NCBI GenBank assembly: GCA_016217585.1
Contig: JACRHQ010000057.1
Span: forward strand, 1 to 10,083
DNA length: 10,083 bases
DNA from: Candidatus Omnitrophota bacterium
Lineage (GTDB): Bacteria > Omnitrophota > Gorgyraeia > Zapsychrales > Zapsychraceae
Reading direction: 5' to 3'
A program made the translations under genes and the position numbers. Numbering within the stretch: the stretch's first letter is position 1; each line of letters starts with the position of its first letter. Under the pieces are notes generated by a model. It made no database searches and was not told where the DNA came from. It was given only the letters and a program-made list of their open reading frames with translations. Positions 1 through 5,248 of this stretch are shown here, in pieces.

Positions 1-37
1 AAGCCCCCAAGCCGCTGATGCCGCTAAAAAACATATC

Positions 38-324
38 ATGAGTTTATTAGATTTGAGTTTAAACCTTCCTTTGAACGCTCGATCCGGCAACTGCCTGACA
101 GAGAAAAACTGGAGATCAAAGAAGTCGCTATCCAGCTGGTCGATATATTGTCCCGTGACCAGCATATATCCAAAGGTGTTGGATTAAAGCGGCTGCGGGG
201 CGATTTCTGGGAGGCGCGCAAAGGGATCAAGGTGAGGGTTCTCTTTCGTTGGCAGGGGGACTTGGCGGAATTTGTCCTCGCGGGGAACCACGACGACATT
301 CAACGATTTCTTAAAAACGTCTGA
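38..324 (+). pseudogene. RelE/ParE-superfamily toxin with frameshifted start
   Basis: An open frame runs from the TAA at 25-27 to the TGA at 322-324. It encodes about 92 residues typical of a small RelE/ParE-type toxin: a basic helical N-terminal half (SFERSIRQLPDREK), then a strand-rich C-terminal half with GLKRLRGDFWEARKG, IKVRVLFRW and a final GNHDDIQRFLKNV. RelE-family toxins usually act on ribosome-bound mRNA and ParE-family toxins on gyrase; which applies here is not visible. This frame has no ATG, GTG or TTG before the domain. The ATG at 38-40 is in another frame, and one extra T in the T-run at 43-45 would join it to the domain as MSFIRFEFKPSFERS. I infer a one-base deletion (real or a sequencing error); a rare ATT start at 46 is the alternative. 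The antitoxin gene begins 14 nt downstream, supporting a toxin-antitoxin pair. The family call is by overall pattern. Confidence 0.55.
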
Positions 325-338
325 TAAACCTACGCGCA

Positions 339-629
339 ATGACCTCATTTCAGAAAAAAATCATGAAACTGGATAAAAACGAGAAGGACCTGCTGGCCTC
401 TTTCGAGCGCGGAGAGTGGAAATCGGTCAAAGACCTGTCTCGCGCCAAAACGCATTACCGGGAAGCGGCCCGGGAGACCCTGCGCAAGGACAAACGCATC
501 AATATCCGTCTTTCCCAGAAAGACCTTGAGGGGATCCAGGCCAGAGCCGCGCGTGACGGTATGCCTTACCAAACGCTTGTCTCCAGTATAATCCATAAAT
601 TCGTAGTCGGGAATTTAAAGGAAGTATGA
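339..629 (+). CDS. CopG-family (ribbon-helix-helix) antitoxin
   Basis: This encodes 96 residues resembling the CopG-type antitoxins of type II toxin-antitoxin systems, which bind and neutralise a RelE-like partner and repress their own promoter as dimers. The N-terminal part contains the family-like stretch LLASFERGEWKSVKDL (about residues 18-33). A basic ribbon-helix-helix region follows at about 52-90, with strand KRINIRLS and helices DLEGIQARAARDG and YQTLVSSIIHKFV. The first ATG is at 339. The in-frame ATG at 363 (residue 9, MKLDKNEKDLL) matches the usual family N-terminus better and may be the true start; neither has a clear Shine-Dalgarno. The gene lies 14 nt after the broken toxin. If the toxin is dead, this gene would be an orphan antitoxin. 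Confidence 0.8.
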   Translation: MTSFQKKIMKLDKNEKDLLASFERGEWKSVKDLSRAKTHYREAARETLRKDKRINIRLSQKDLEGIQARAARDGMPYQTLVSSIIHKFVVGNLKEV

Positions 630-659
630 TGATTTTTCCAGATTTTTGCCTTCCCCGCC

Positions 660-688
660 TTGTCAGCCGTCGGAAAATGTGTTATATT
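660..688 (+). promoter_or_regulatory. Sigma70-type promoter of the riboswitch transcript
   Basis: The -35 is TTGTCA (660-665), the spacer is 17 bp, and the -10 is TATATT (683-688); each box matches the consensus at 5 of 6 bases. The expected start, about 7 nt after the -10, falls at about 695, exactly where the 5' strand of the riboswitch closing stem begins. This agreement between two independent predictions is the main support. Confidence 0.75.
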
Positions 689-694
689 TCAACT

Positions 695-872
695 AAGCCG
701 ATAAAGGTAAACCCGGGGAAACCCGGGGACGCAAAACCACAGACCTAAATTGTCCAGAGACCTGAAAGGCCTCCACGTGGCGTGAGGCATAAAAAGACGT
801 TAAAATGGCCAATGGCGATATGGTAGCTGGGTTGCCGAAGCGATGAGGGGAGAGACCTCCCTTTATCGGCTT
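695..872 (+). promoter_or_regulatory. Cyclic di-GMP-I (GEMM-I) riboswitch
   Basis: The bases match the GEMM-I aptamer. GGTAAACC (706-713) leads into helix P2, a perfect CCCGGG/CCCGGG stem (712-717, 722-727) capped by a GAAA tetraloop (718-721). GACGCAAAACC (728-738) and the 3' core GGTAGCTGGGTTGCCGAAG (822-840) follow. An 11-nt-type tetraloop receptor is formed by CCTAAA (744-749) and TATGG (819-823), as expected for docking the GAAA loop. Aligned to the V. cholerae Vc2 aptamer, ligand-contacting G20, A47 and C92 correspond to G707, A734 and C835. G at position 20 points to c-di-GMP rather than cGAMP. The ends are closed by a perfect 13-bp stem, 695-707 with 860-872. P3 is longer than usual (about 70 nt distal to the receptor) and contains an extra GCCTC/GAGGC hairpin (769-788). 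The next gene downstream is rsmE. Confidence 0.88.
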
Positions 873-884
873 TTCTTGTTTTTG
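860..884 (+). terminator. Putative terminator: 3' strand of the riboswitch closing stem plus U-tract
   Basis: The 3' strand of the aptamer's outer stem (860-872, ending ATCGGCTT) runs directly into TTCTTGTTTTTG. In RNA this is a stem closed by the aptamer and followed by a U-rich tract, which could act as a factor-independent terminator. Ligand binding, by stabilising the stem, would then favour termination. This is inferred from layout; a U-tract broken by C and G may be inefficient. Confidence 0.4.
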
Positions 885-907
885 TAGAGACAAAAACAAG
901 AAAAGCC
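868..907. repeat. Perfect 17-bp inverted repeat (hairpin H2)
   Basis: GGCTTTTCTTGTTTTTG (868-884) is followed by a 6-nt loop (TAGAGA) and its exact reverse complement (891-907). The left arm shares bases 868-872 with the riboswitch closing stem, and the right arm shares GCC (905-907) with the next hairpin. The three structures are therefore mutually exclusive at their joints. Forming H2 would bury the U-tract after the aptamer, as an antiterminator would. The same T-tract appears on both strands. Confidence 0.85.
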
Positions 908-956
908 TCCCATGCTTTGATTTATTTTGCTTTCCAAAAATAAATCAATGGGAGGC
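891..956 (-). terminator. Terminator-like hairpin H3 with T-tract on the minus strand
   Basis: GCCTCCCAT (905-913) pairs with ATGGGAGGC (948-956), and TGATTTATTTT (918-928) pairs with the complement at 937-947. This leaves an 8-nt loop and a 4-nt bulge (914-917), 20 bp in all. Read on the minus strand, the GC-rich base of the stem is followed at once by TTTTCTTGTTTTTG (904-891), the form of an intrinsic terminator for leftward transcripts. No minus-strand gene that needs it is visible, so on the plus strand it may instead be part of the rsmE leader. Confidence 0.5.
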
Positions 957-993
957 GACGAGCATTACCAATCTAATTAAACCTGCCTTCATC

Positions 994-1704
994 ATGAACT
1001 TAATCCTCCTTTCCCCCGACGATTTTATCGACCCCAAAACCCGCGTGCGCCTTTGTGACCACCGCTACGTCCACGTGCGCGACATCCACCGCGCCGGGGT
1101 GGGCGACGAGCTGAAGGTCGGCCTCATCGGCGGACGTGTCGGCGCGGGGAAGATCACGTCGCTGACCGAAGGGGCGCTGGAGATGGACGTCCGGTTTGAC
1201 CAGGACCCGCCGCCAGCGCTTGCGGTCACGCTCATTTTGGCCCTGCCGCGGCCCAATATCCTCAAACGCAGCCTGCAGACGGCGAGCGCGATGGGCGTTA
1301 AGAGAATATTCCTGGTCAATTCCGCCCGGGTCGAAAAAAGTTTCTGGTTAAGCCCGGTCTTGCGCCCGGAACGGGTCCGCGAACAGATGGTCCTCGGGCT
1401 CGAACAGGCCGTGGACACGATCCTGCCGGAGGTGGAGTTGCGTCCGCTTTTCAAACCTTTTGTTGAAGATGAACTGGCCGGGCTTATCCGCGGGACGCAA
1501 GCATTGGCGGCGCATCCCGAGAGCCCGACGCCCTGTCCGCGGTCGGTCAATCAACCGGTGACGCTCTTGATCGGCCCCGAAGGCGGCCTCATTCCTTACG
1601 AGGTTGAAAAACTGACGGCGCTGGGGTTCACCCCGGTCCATTTGGGCAAACGCGTTTTACGCGTGGACACCGCCGTCCCGGCCCTGCTGGCGCGATTGTT
1701 TTAA
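994..1704 (+). CDS. rsmE: 16S rRNA (uracil-1498-N3)-methyltransferase RsmE
   Basis: RsmE uses S-adenosylmethionine to methylate N3 of U1498 in helix 44 of 16S rRNA, in the assembled small subunit in the cytoplasm. The 236-residue protein is about the usual family length. An N-terminal PUA-like barrel (about 1-70, with HYVHVRDIHRAGVGDEL-type residues near 24-40) precedes a SPOUT knotted methyltransferase domain. The cofactor-binding knot is clear: LLIGPEGGL (191-199) and LGKRVLRVDTA (217-227), where most relatives have LG.RILR.ETA. The ALPRPN/K segment (83-91) and GVKRIFLVNSARV (101-113) are also typical. The start at 994 has no Shine-Dalgarno and no good promoter close by, so transcription probably comes through the riboswitch leader that begins near 695. 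The DAHP synthase gene downstream has its own promoter. GPEGG and the LR.xTA motif make the family call secure. Confidence 0.93.
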   Translation: MNLILLSPDDFIDPKTRVRLCDHRYVHVRDIHRAGVGDELKVGLIGGRVGAGKITSLTEGALEMDVRFDQDPPPALAVTLILALPRPNILKRSLQTASAMGVKRIFLVNSARVEKSFWLSPVLRPERVREQMVLGLEQAVDTILPEVELRPLFKPFVEDELAGLIRGTQALAAHPESPTPCPRSVNQPVTLLIGPEGGLIPYEVEKLTALGFTPVHLGKRVLRVDTAVPALLARLF

Positions 1705-1740
1705 CTCTGTTTTACTCTGTTTTACTCTGTTTTAACTCTT
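1704..1740 (+). repeat. Tandem 10-bp repeat (ACTCTGTTTT) with phased T-tracts
   Basis: Three perfect copies of ACTCTGTTTT (1704-1713, 1714-1723, 1724-1733) are followed by a partial copy (AACTCTT), starting at the rsmE stop codon. T-runs recur every 10 bp, about one helical turn, and the array ends at the -35 box of the next promoter. Such phasing gives intrinsic DNA curvature, and the tract could act as an upstream promoter element. A role in ending rsmE transcription is possible but no stem is seen. Confidence 0.8.
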
Positions 1741-1767
1741 GGATAACAGCCACTATTGATGTACAAT
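1739..1767 (+). promoter_or_regulatory. Promoter of the DAHP synthase gene, probably leaderless
   Basis: The -35-like TTGGAT (1739-1744) is weak (3 of 6). A 17-bp spacer follows, then -10 TACAAT (1762-1767, 5 of 6). The -10 ends 8 nt before the ATG at 1776, so transcription would start within a base or two of the start codon. Confidence 0.6.
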
Positions 1768-1775
1768 TTACACCA

Positions 1776-2813
1776 ATGAGCTTCCAGTACGTCCGTAAAA
1801 TTCCAACATTCCAGGAAATTCTCAAGGAGATGCCGCTGTCCGCGGACCTCAAAAAGGTCAAGGCCGGACGCGACGAGGAGATCCGCGCCGTATTCGAGCG
1901 CCGCAGCGACAAATTTCTTCTGATCATCGGTCCCTGCTCGGCGGACAACGAAAATGCCGTCTGCGAATACGTCGGCCTCCTGGCCCGCGTCCAGGACAAG
2001 GTCAAAGACCAATTGATCCTGATCCCGCGCATTTACACCAACAAACCGCGCACCACCGGCAAGGGGTACAAGGGGATGGTCCACCAGCCGGTGCCGACCG
2101 AAGAGCCGGACATTGTCGCCGGATTAAAAGCGATCCGCAAAATGCATATCCGCGCCCTGAAAGAATCGCATCTGACGCCCGCCGATGAAATGCTTTACCC
2201 GGCCAATTATCCATATCTCGAGGACGTCTTGAGTTACGTCGCCATCGGCGCGCGCTCCGTTGAAAACCAGCAGCACCGCCTGACGGCGAGCGGCCTGGAT
2301 ATCCCCGCGGGGATGAAAAACCCCACCAGCGGCGACATGACCGTCATGCTCAATTCCATCGAAGCGGCCCAGCACGCGCACACGTTCGTCTACCACGACT
2401 GGGAAGTCCGCACGCCGGGCAATCCCTTGACCCACGCGGTCCTGCGCGGGGCGACGGATGAAGCGGGCAAAAATATCCCCAATTATTCGTATGCCGACCT
2501 GACAAAAACAACGCAGGTCTATCTGAAACGTCCCCTGAAGAACCCCGCCGTCATCGTGGACACCAACCACGCCAACTCCGGCAAGGATTTCCGCCGCCAG
2601 CCGGCCATCGCGATGGATGTCTTGAACAGTTTGGGCAAAGACGCGAAGTTAAAGGACATAGTCAAGGGACTGATGATCGAAAGCTATCTGGTCGAAGGCG
2701 CCCAGGACGCCGCCGGCGGCGTGTACGGCAAATCCATCACCGACGCCTGCCTGGGCTGGGAAGACTCCGAGAAGCTCATCCTCGAAATCGCCGCGGCCGT
2801 CGCCAAATTATAA
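1776..2813 (+). CDS. 3-deoxy-7-phosphoheptulonate (DAHP) synthase, class I AroG/F/H type
   Basis: DAHP synthase condenses phosphoenolpyruvate with erythrose 4-phosphate, the first committed step of the shikimate pathway to aromatic amino acids. The 345-residue protein matches the E. coli AroF/AroG/AroH family over its length. Metal and active-site positions are present: Cys54 in GPCS, KPRTT (90-94), GARSVENQQHR (158-168), His265 in DTNHANSGKDF, Glu302 in MIESYLVEG and Asp323 in ITDACLGWED. Local departures from E. coli include PRIYTNKPRTTGKGYKGM where E. coli has RVYFEKPRTTVGWKG. Which aromatic amino acid inhibits it cannot be read, so I give no isozyme letter. Its own promoter lies upstream with no Shine-Dalgarno. 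trpB and trpA, 4 kb downstream, act at the far end of the same pathway but are separately promoted. Confidence 0.95.
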   Translation: MSFQYVRKIPTFQEILKEMPLSADLKKVKAGRDEEIRAVFERRSDKFLLIIGPCSADNENAVCEYVGLLARVQDKVKDQLILIPRIYTNKPRTTGKGYKGMVHQPVPTEEPDIVAGLKAIRKMHIRALKESHLTPADEMLYPANYPYLEDVLSYVAIGARSVENQQHRLTASGLDIPAGMKNPTSGDMTVMLNSIEAAQHAHTFVYHDWEVRTPGNPLTHAVLRGATDEAGKNIPNYSYADLTKTTQVYLKRPLKNPAVIVDTNHANSGKDFRRQPAIAMDVLNSLGKDAKLKDIVKGLMIESYLVEGAQDAAGGVYGKSITDACLGWEDSEKLILEIAAAVAKL

Positions 2814-2845
2814 TCCCGCCGGCGGCGACTTTGCTGAAATTACCC

Positions 2846-2874
2846 TTTCCAACACCCGCTTCTGTCATTATAAT
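2846..2874 (+). promoter_or_regulatory. Promoter of the zinc-ribbon gene, probably leaderless
   Basis: TTTCCA (2846-2851, 4 of 6) is followed after 17 bp by a consensus TATAAT (2869-2874). The ATG at 2883 is 8 nt beyond the -10, so the mRNA should begin at or next to the start codon. Confidence 0.6.
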
Positions 2875-2882
2875 AGCCAGCC

Positions 2883-3185
2883 ATGAGCGAGAAACTCCTG
2901 CGTGTCTACAAAAAATTTTACATCGATGAGATCAAGGCGCACCTGTTGATCTACGGGGACCTGGGCGGCAGCTGCGCGGCGTGCCAAAAGATGGACATCA
3001 AGCTCGATACGGCGCATTGTCCGGAGTGTAAAACCGAATTTAAATTTATCGCGTTCCGCAACCCCCGGGTGCATATGCCCAAAATCCTCAAGCTCTCCGA
3101 GGAACGTCCGCAGGTGGCGATCGTGGATTACGAGGATTTCCACCGCCTGACCGGGGAGCAAAAGGCGCGGGAATTCTTAAAATGA
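2883..3185 (+). CDS. Small zinc-ribbon protein of unknown function
   Basis: The 100-residue product has two Cys pairs, CAAC (C31, C34) and CPEC (C46, C49), spaced as in a treble-clef or zinc-ribbon fold that would hold one metal ion. No signal peptide or membrane segment is seen, so it is probably cytoplasmic. The N-terminal part (KLLRVYKKFYIDEIKAHLLIYGD) and the C-terminal half (VHMPKILKLSEERPQVAIVDYEDFHRLTGEQKAREFL) look folded and well conserved in character, but I do not recognise the family. The start is fixed by the -10 box 8 nt upstream. It is followed by the GTCAC palindrome and then the M20 peptidase gene, probably in one transcript. A nucleic-acid or protein-binding role is possible but not shown. 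Confidence 0.8.
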   Translation: MSEKLLRVYKKFYIDEIKAHLLIYGDLGGSCAACQKMDIKLDTAHCPECKTEFKFIAFRNPRVHMPKILKLSEERPQVAIVDYEDFHRLTGEQKAREFLK

Positions 3186-3188
3186 AAA

Positions 3189-3259
3189 GTCACCATGTCA
3201 CCATGTCACAAAGTCACACGATTTACGGGTGACCTGGTGTCCTGGTGACCGGTGACCTG
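3189..3259. repeat. GTCACnnn octamer palindromic array (copy A)
   Basis: Four 8-bp units GTCACCAT, GTCACCAT, GTCACAAA, GTCACACG (3189-3220) face, across a short AT spacer, an inverted array of GTGACCTG-type units (3229-3259, one 7 bp long and one reading GTGTCCTG). The arms can pair into an imperfect long hairpin. The element begins 3 nt after one stop codon and ends 5 nt before the next ATG, filling the spacer. A second, better-matched copy lies at 7673-7732. Confidence 0.85.
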
Positions 3260-3264
3260 TAAAT

Positions 3265-4407
3265 ATGATCAATGAGTCCCGTCTCATCCGACTCACCCAA
3301 AAAGCCATCTCCGGTAATTCCGAGAACCCGCCGGGCAACGAGTGGGCGCTGGCGCAGTTTATCATCAAGGACATGAAATCCTGCGGCCTGGAGGTCAAGA
3401 CTTATAGCTACGAAAAACGCCGGCCGAATATCGTAGCAACGTTAAAAGGAACGCTGCCGCGCAAGCAGGCCGCGGCCGAAGCAATTCTCATTACCCCGCA
3501 TTTTGACACGGTCCCAATCGGCAAAGGCTGGAAATTCAAACCGCTCGGCGGACAAATCCATCAAGGGAAAATCTACGGCCGCGGCGCGAGCGACGATAAA
3601 GGGAACCTGGCCAGCTGCATGGAAGTGATGCGCAGCCTCGCGGAAGACAAAGTCAAGTTACGCAAAGACGTCATTATGGCGGCGACCGTTGATGAAGAAA
3701 CCGGCAGCCACGCGGGGATCATTCCGTTATTGGAGAAAAAGGTATTGAAGCCCGGCCTGGCGCTCGTTATGGATTCCGACGAGTTTTATACCATCATCGC
3801 GCAAAAGGGATTGATCCATTCCCGCATCCAGATCTTCGGCAAAAAGGCCCACGGCGCGTACAACTGGCGGGGGGTCAATTCCATCGAACAGGCGACCGAG
3901 GTCATCCGCAAGATCAAGGCGCTGCGCTGGACGTACAAAAAACATCCGCTGTTACGCGGACCCACGACCAATATCGGCGTCATCAAAGGCGGGGACAAGG
4001 TCAATATGGTGGCGGATTTCTGCGAGTTCGCGCTGGACCTGCGTTACGTGCCGGGTATGGATCCCGAAGTGATCCTGCGGCGCCTGCGCGCGACGGTGCG
4101 CACGGTCACGCCCAAATTCAAGATCATCATCGATGACCTGCAGCTTCCCTATACGATCGCTCCGACACACCCGGCGGTCGAATTGTATCTCAAGACGGCA
4201 CGCAAAATGAAATGCCCCGCCGCGGTCAAGGGGAGCGAGGGAGCGACCGTCATCACCTTCTTTAAAAAGCACGGTATCCCGGCCTTCGCCACCGGTTACG
4301 GCGCGAAGGGGACGGCGCACACCACCGACGAATACGTCCGCGTGAACACTTTATATCGCGGGACGAAACTCCTCGAAGAATATATCAAGGCCTGCGATCG
4401 GCTATGA
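3265..4407 (+). CDS. M20-family metallopeptidase / amidohydrolase (ArgE/DapE-like)
   Basis: This is a two-zinc cytoplasmic hydrolase of the M20 family, which removes acyl groups or C-terminal residues from amino acids and small peptides; the exact substrate is not evident. The 380 residues show the family's motifs in order: HFDTVP (H79, D81), GRGASDDKG with a bridging Asp (D110), DEETGS with the catalytic Glu pair (E144-E145), MDSDE (D170-D172) and a distal AHTTDEY (H352). A dimerisation-domain insert lies at about 185-300, with KKAHGAY (193-199) and GGDKVNMV. It lacks a signal peptide. Its stop overlaps the next gene's start by 4 bp (ATGA), so the two are coupled. No Shine-Dalgarno precedes the ATG, which sits just after the octamer palindrome. 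ArgE, DapE and dipeptidase activities remain open. Confidence 0.88.
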   Translation: MINESRLIRLTQKAISGNSENPPGNEWALAQFIIKDMKSCGLEVKTYSYEKRRPNIVATLKGTLPRKQAAAEAILITPHFDTVPIGKGWKFKPLGGQIHQGKIYGRGASDDKGNLASCMEVMRSLAEDKVKLRKDVIMAATVDEETGSHAGIIPLLEKKVLKPGLALVMDSDEFYTIIAQKGLIHSRIQIFGKKAHGAYNWRGVNSIEQATEVIRKIKALRWTYKKHPLLRGPTTNIGVIKGGDKVNMVADFCEFALDLRYVPGMDPEVILRRLRATVRTVTPKFKIIIDDLQLPYTIAPTHPAVELYLKTARKMKCPAAVKGSEGATVITFFKKHGIPAFATGYGAKGTAHTTDEYVRVNTLYRGTKLLEEYIKACDRL

Positions 4408-5114
4408 ATCTGGCTCTCCGTTTTATCCGGATTTTCTTCCTGTTCTTTTCATTCCTCGCGCCGGTCGCGCTGGCGGATGAGGCGTCCTCGCCGTTGCCCT
4501 TCAGCCCCGGCGAAACGATCCGGTACGACATCAAGAAACTCAACATCAAATGGGGGGAGGCGACCATGACTTTCCACGGCATCGCTTCCCTGGATGGCCG
4601 GCCGGAACTTCTCATTACGGTGACCAGCAGCGGGTTTAAATTTTTCGACGAAGAAAAGATTTATTTCGACCCCAAAGCGTTCCTTCCCGTACGCGTTGAA
4701 CGCGACCTGGATATTTTTGGCAAAAAAGAAAAGATCACCGAATATTATAACGCGGAGCAAAAGACGGTGCGTATCGTCAAAACCGCTAAAGGCAAAACCA
4801 CCGAGCAGACAATCCGGCGCCCCGGCCCGCTGGACAACATGTATTGCTTTATCTTCCGCTACCGGATGGCCGGCAAATTCCAGAAGGGGGAGGATATCCT
4901 GATCCACCTTCCCACCCGCGACGTCCGGTTTCAACTCATGGACATCCAGCCGCTGGCCATTGACGGCAAGGCGTTCACCGCCCATTACATGCAAAGCGAC
5001 CCGGCCAAATACAGCGTCTGGTTCGCGGCGGACAGCCGCCGGGTGCCGCTGCGCATCGACGGGACAGCGGGGATCGGCAAGACAGCGATGATTATGGTAA
5101 ACTATCAGAAATGA
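4404..5114 (+). CDS. Secreted DUF3108-family protein
   Basis: The 236-residue protein begins with a clear Sec signal peptide: a basic start, a hydrophobic core FIRIFFLFFSFLAPVALA, and a likely cut after ALA (residue 24). It should be periplasmic or exported. The mature part begins with FSPGETIRYDIKKLNIKWGEATM, the typical opening of DUF3108 proteins (strand-rich, probably barrel-like). It continues with IYFDPKAFLPVRVERD and ends with YSVWFAADSRRVPLRIDG, also typical. DUF3108 has no assigned biochemical role. Its ATG overlaps the M20 peptidase stop by 4 bp, so it is translated together with that gene. No terminator is evident after it. Confidence 0.85.
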   Translation: MNLALRFIRIFFLFFSFLAPVALADEASSPLPFSPGETIRYDIKKLNIKWGEATMTFHGIASLDGRPELLITVTSSGFKFFDEEKIYFDPKAFLPVRVERDLDIFGKKEKITEYYNAEQKTVRIVKTAKGKTTEQTIRRPGPLDNMYCFIFRYRMAGKFQKGEDILIHLPTRDVRFQLMDIQPLAIDGKAFTAHYMQSDPAKYSVWFAADSRRVPLRIDGTAGIGKTAMIMVNYQK

Positions 5115-5198
5115 TGGACGCAGGGAAGACAAAACGATAAGTGACAGTCACCCGTTAGCCAGGTCATATTTACTGATGGATTCTACCGGAGTCAAAAA

Positions 5199-5210
5199 TA
5201 CTCGCGAGTA
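5199..5210. promoter_or_regulatory. 12-bp perfect palindrome, possible operator
   Basis: TACTCGCGAGTA is a perfect palindrome ending 3 bp before the -35 box of the ATPase promoter. Its position suits a dimeric regulator that activates or represses that promoter. No regulator gene adjoins it, and a chance palindrome is possible. Confidence 0.45.
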
Positions 5211-5213
5211 AAT

Positions 5214-5242
5214 TTGACAGTAATAGAAAAATAATGTATAGT
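5214..5242 (+). promoter_or_regulatory. Promoter of the DUF4143 ATPase gene, probably leaderless
   Basis: A consensus TTGACA (5214-5219), a 17-bp spacer and TATAGT (5237-5242, 5 of 6) make one of the best promoters in the window. The ATG at 5234 overlaps the spacer and -10 box, so it would not be in the transcript. The in-frame GTG at 5249, 6 nt after the -10, would be at or near the first base. Confidence 0.75.
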
Positions 5243-5248
5243 CACACT

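Noticed and set aside
1..41. Possible tail of an upstream gene (frame ending TGA 39-41, overlapping ATG 38 as ATGA)
   Set aside because: Only 13 codons are visible with no recognisable content. The overlap hints that ATG 38 was a real start, but it does not support a gene call.
693..899. Minus-strand open frame of 68 codons across the riboswitch
   Set aside because: The bases are explained by the conserved aptamer and hairpins, and the peptide has no family character.
868..956. Terminal inverted repeats of an insertion sequence or MITE
   Set aside because: The inverted repeats are nested into adjoining hairpins with tiny loops, no target duplication is visible, and they adjoin a riboswitch whose stem shares their bases.
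2799..2829. Terminator after the DAHP synthase gene (GTCGCC/GGCGAC)
   Set aside because: Only 6 bp of stem with a 19-nt loop, followed by TTTGCTG rather than a T-run.
3189..3259. CRISPR array
   Set aside because: Units are 8 bp with no spacers, and they invert halfway. This is a palindromic repeat, not a CRISPR.
4449..5132. Long minus-strand open frame of 227 codons opposite the DUF3108 gene
   Set aside because: It mirrors a gene with a signal peptide and family motifs, and the frame has no recognisable domain. It is a shadow, as are the other minus-strand frames over rsmE, trpB, trpA and the M16 gene.
5131..5145. Third copy of the GTCAC palindrome (AAGTGACAGTCACCC)
   Set aside because: Only one unit in each direction; too short to separate from chance.
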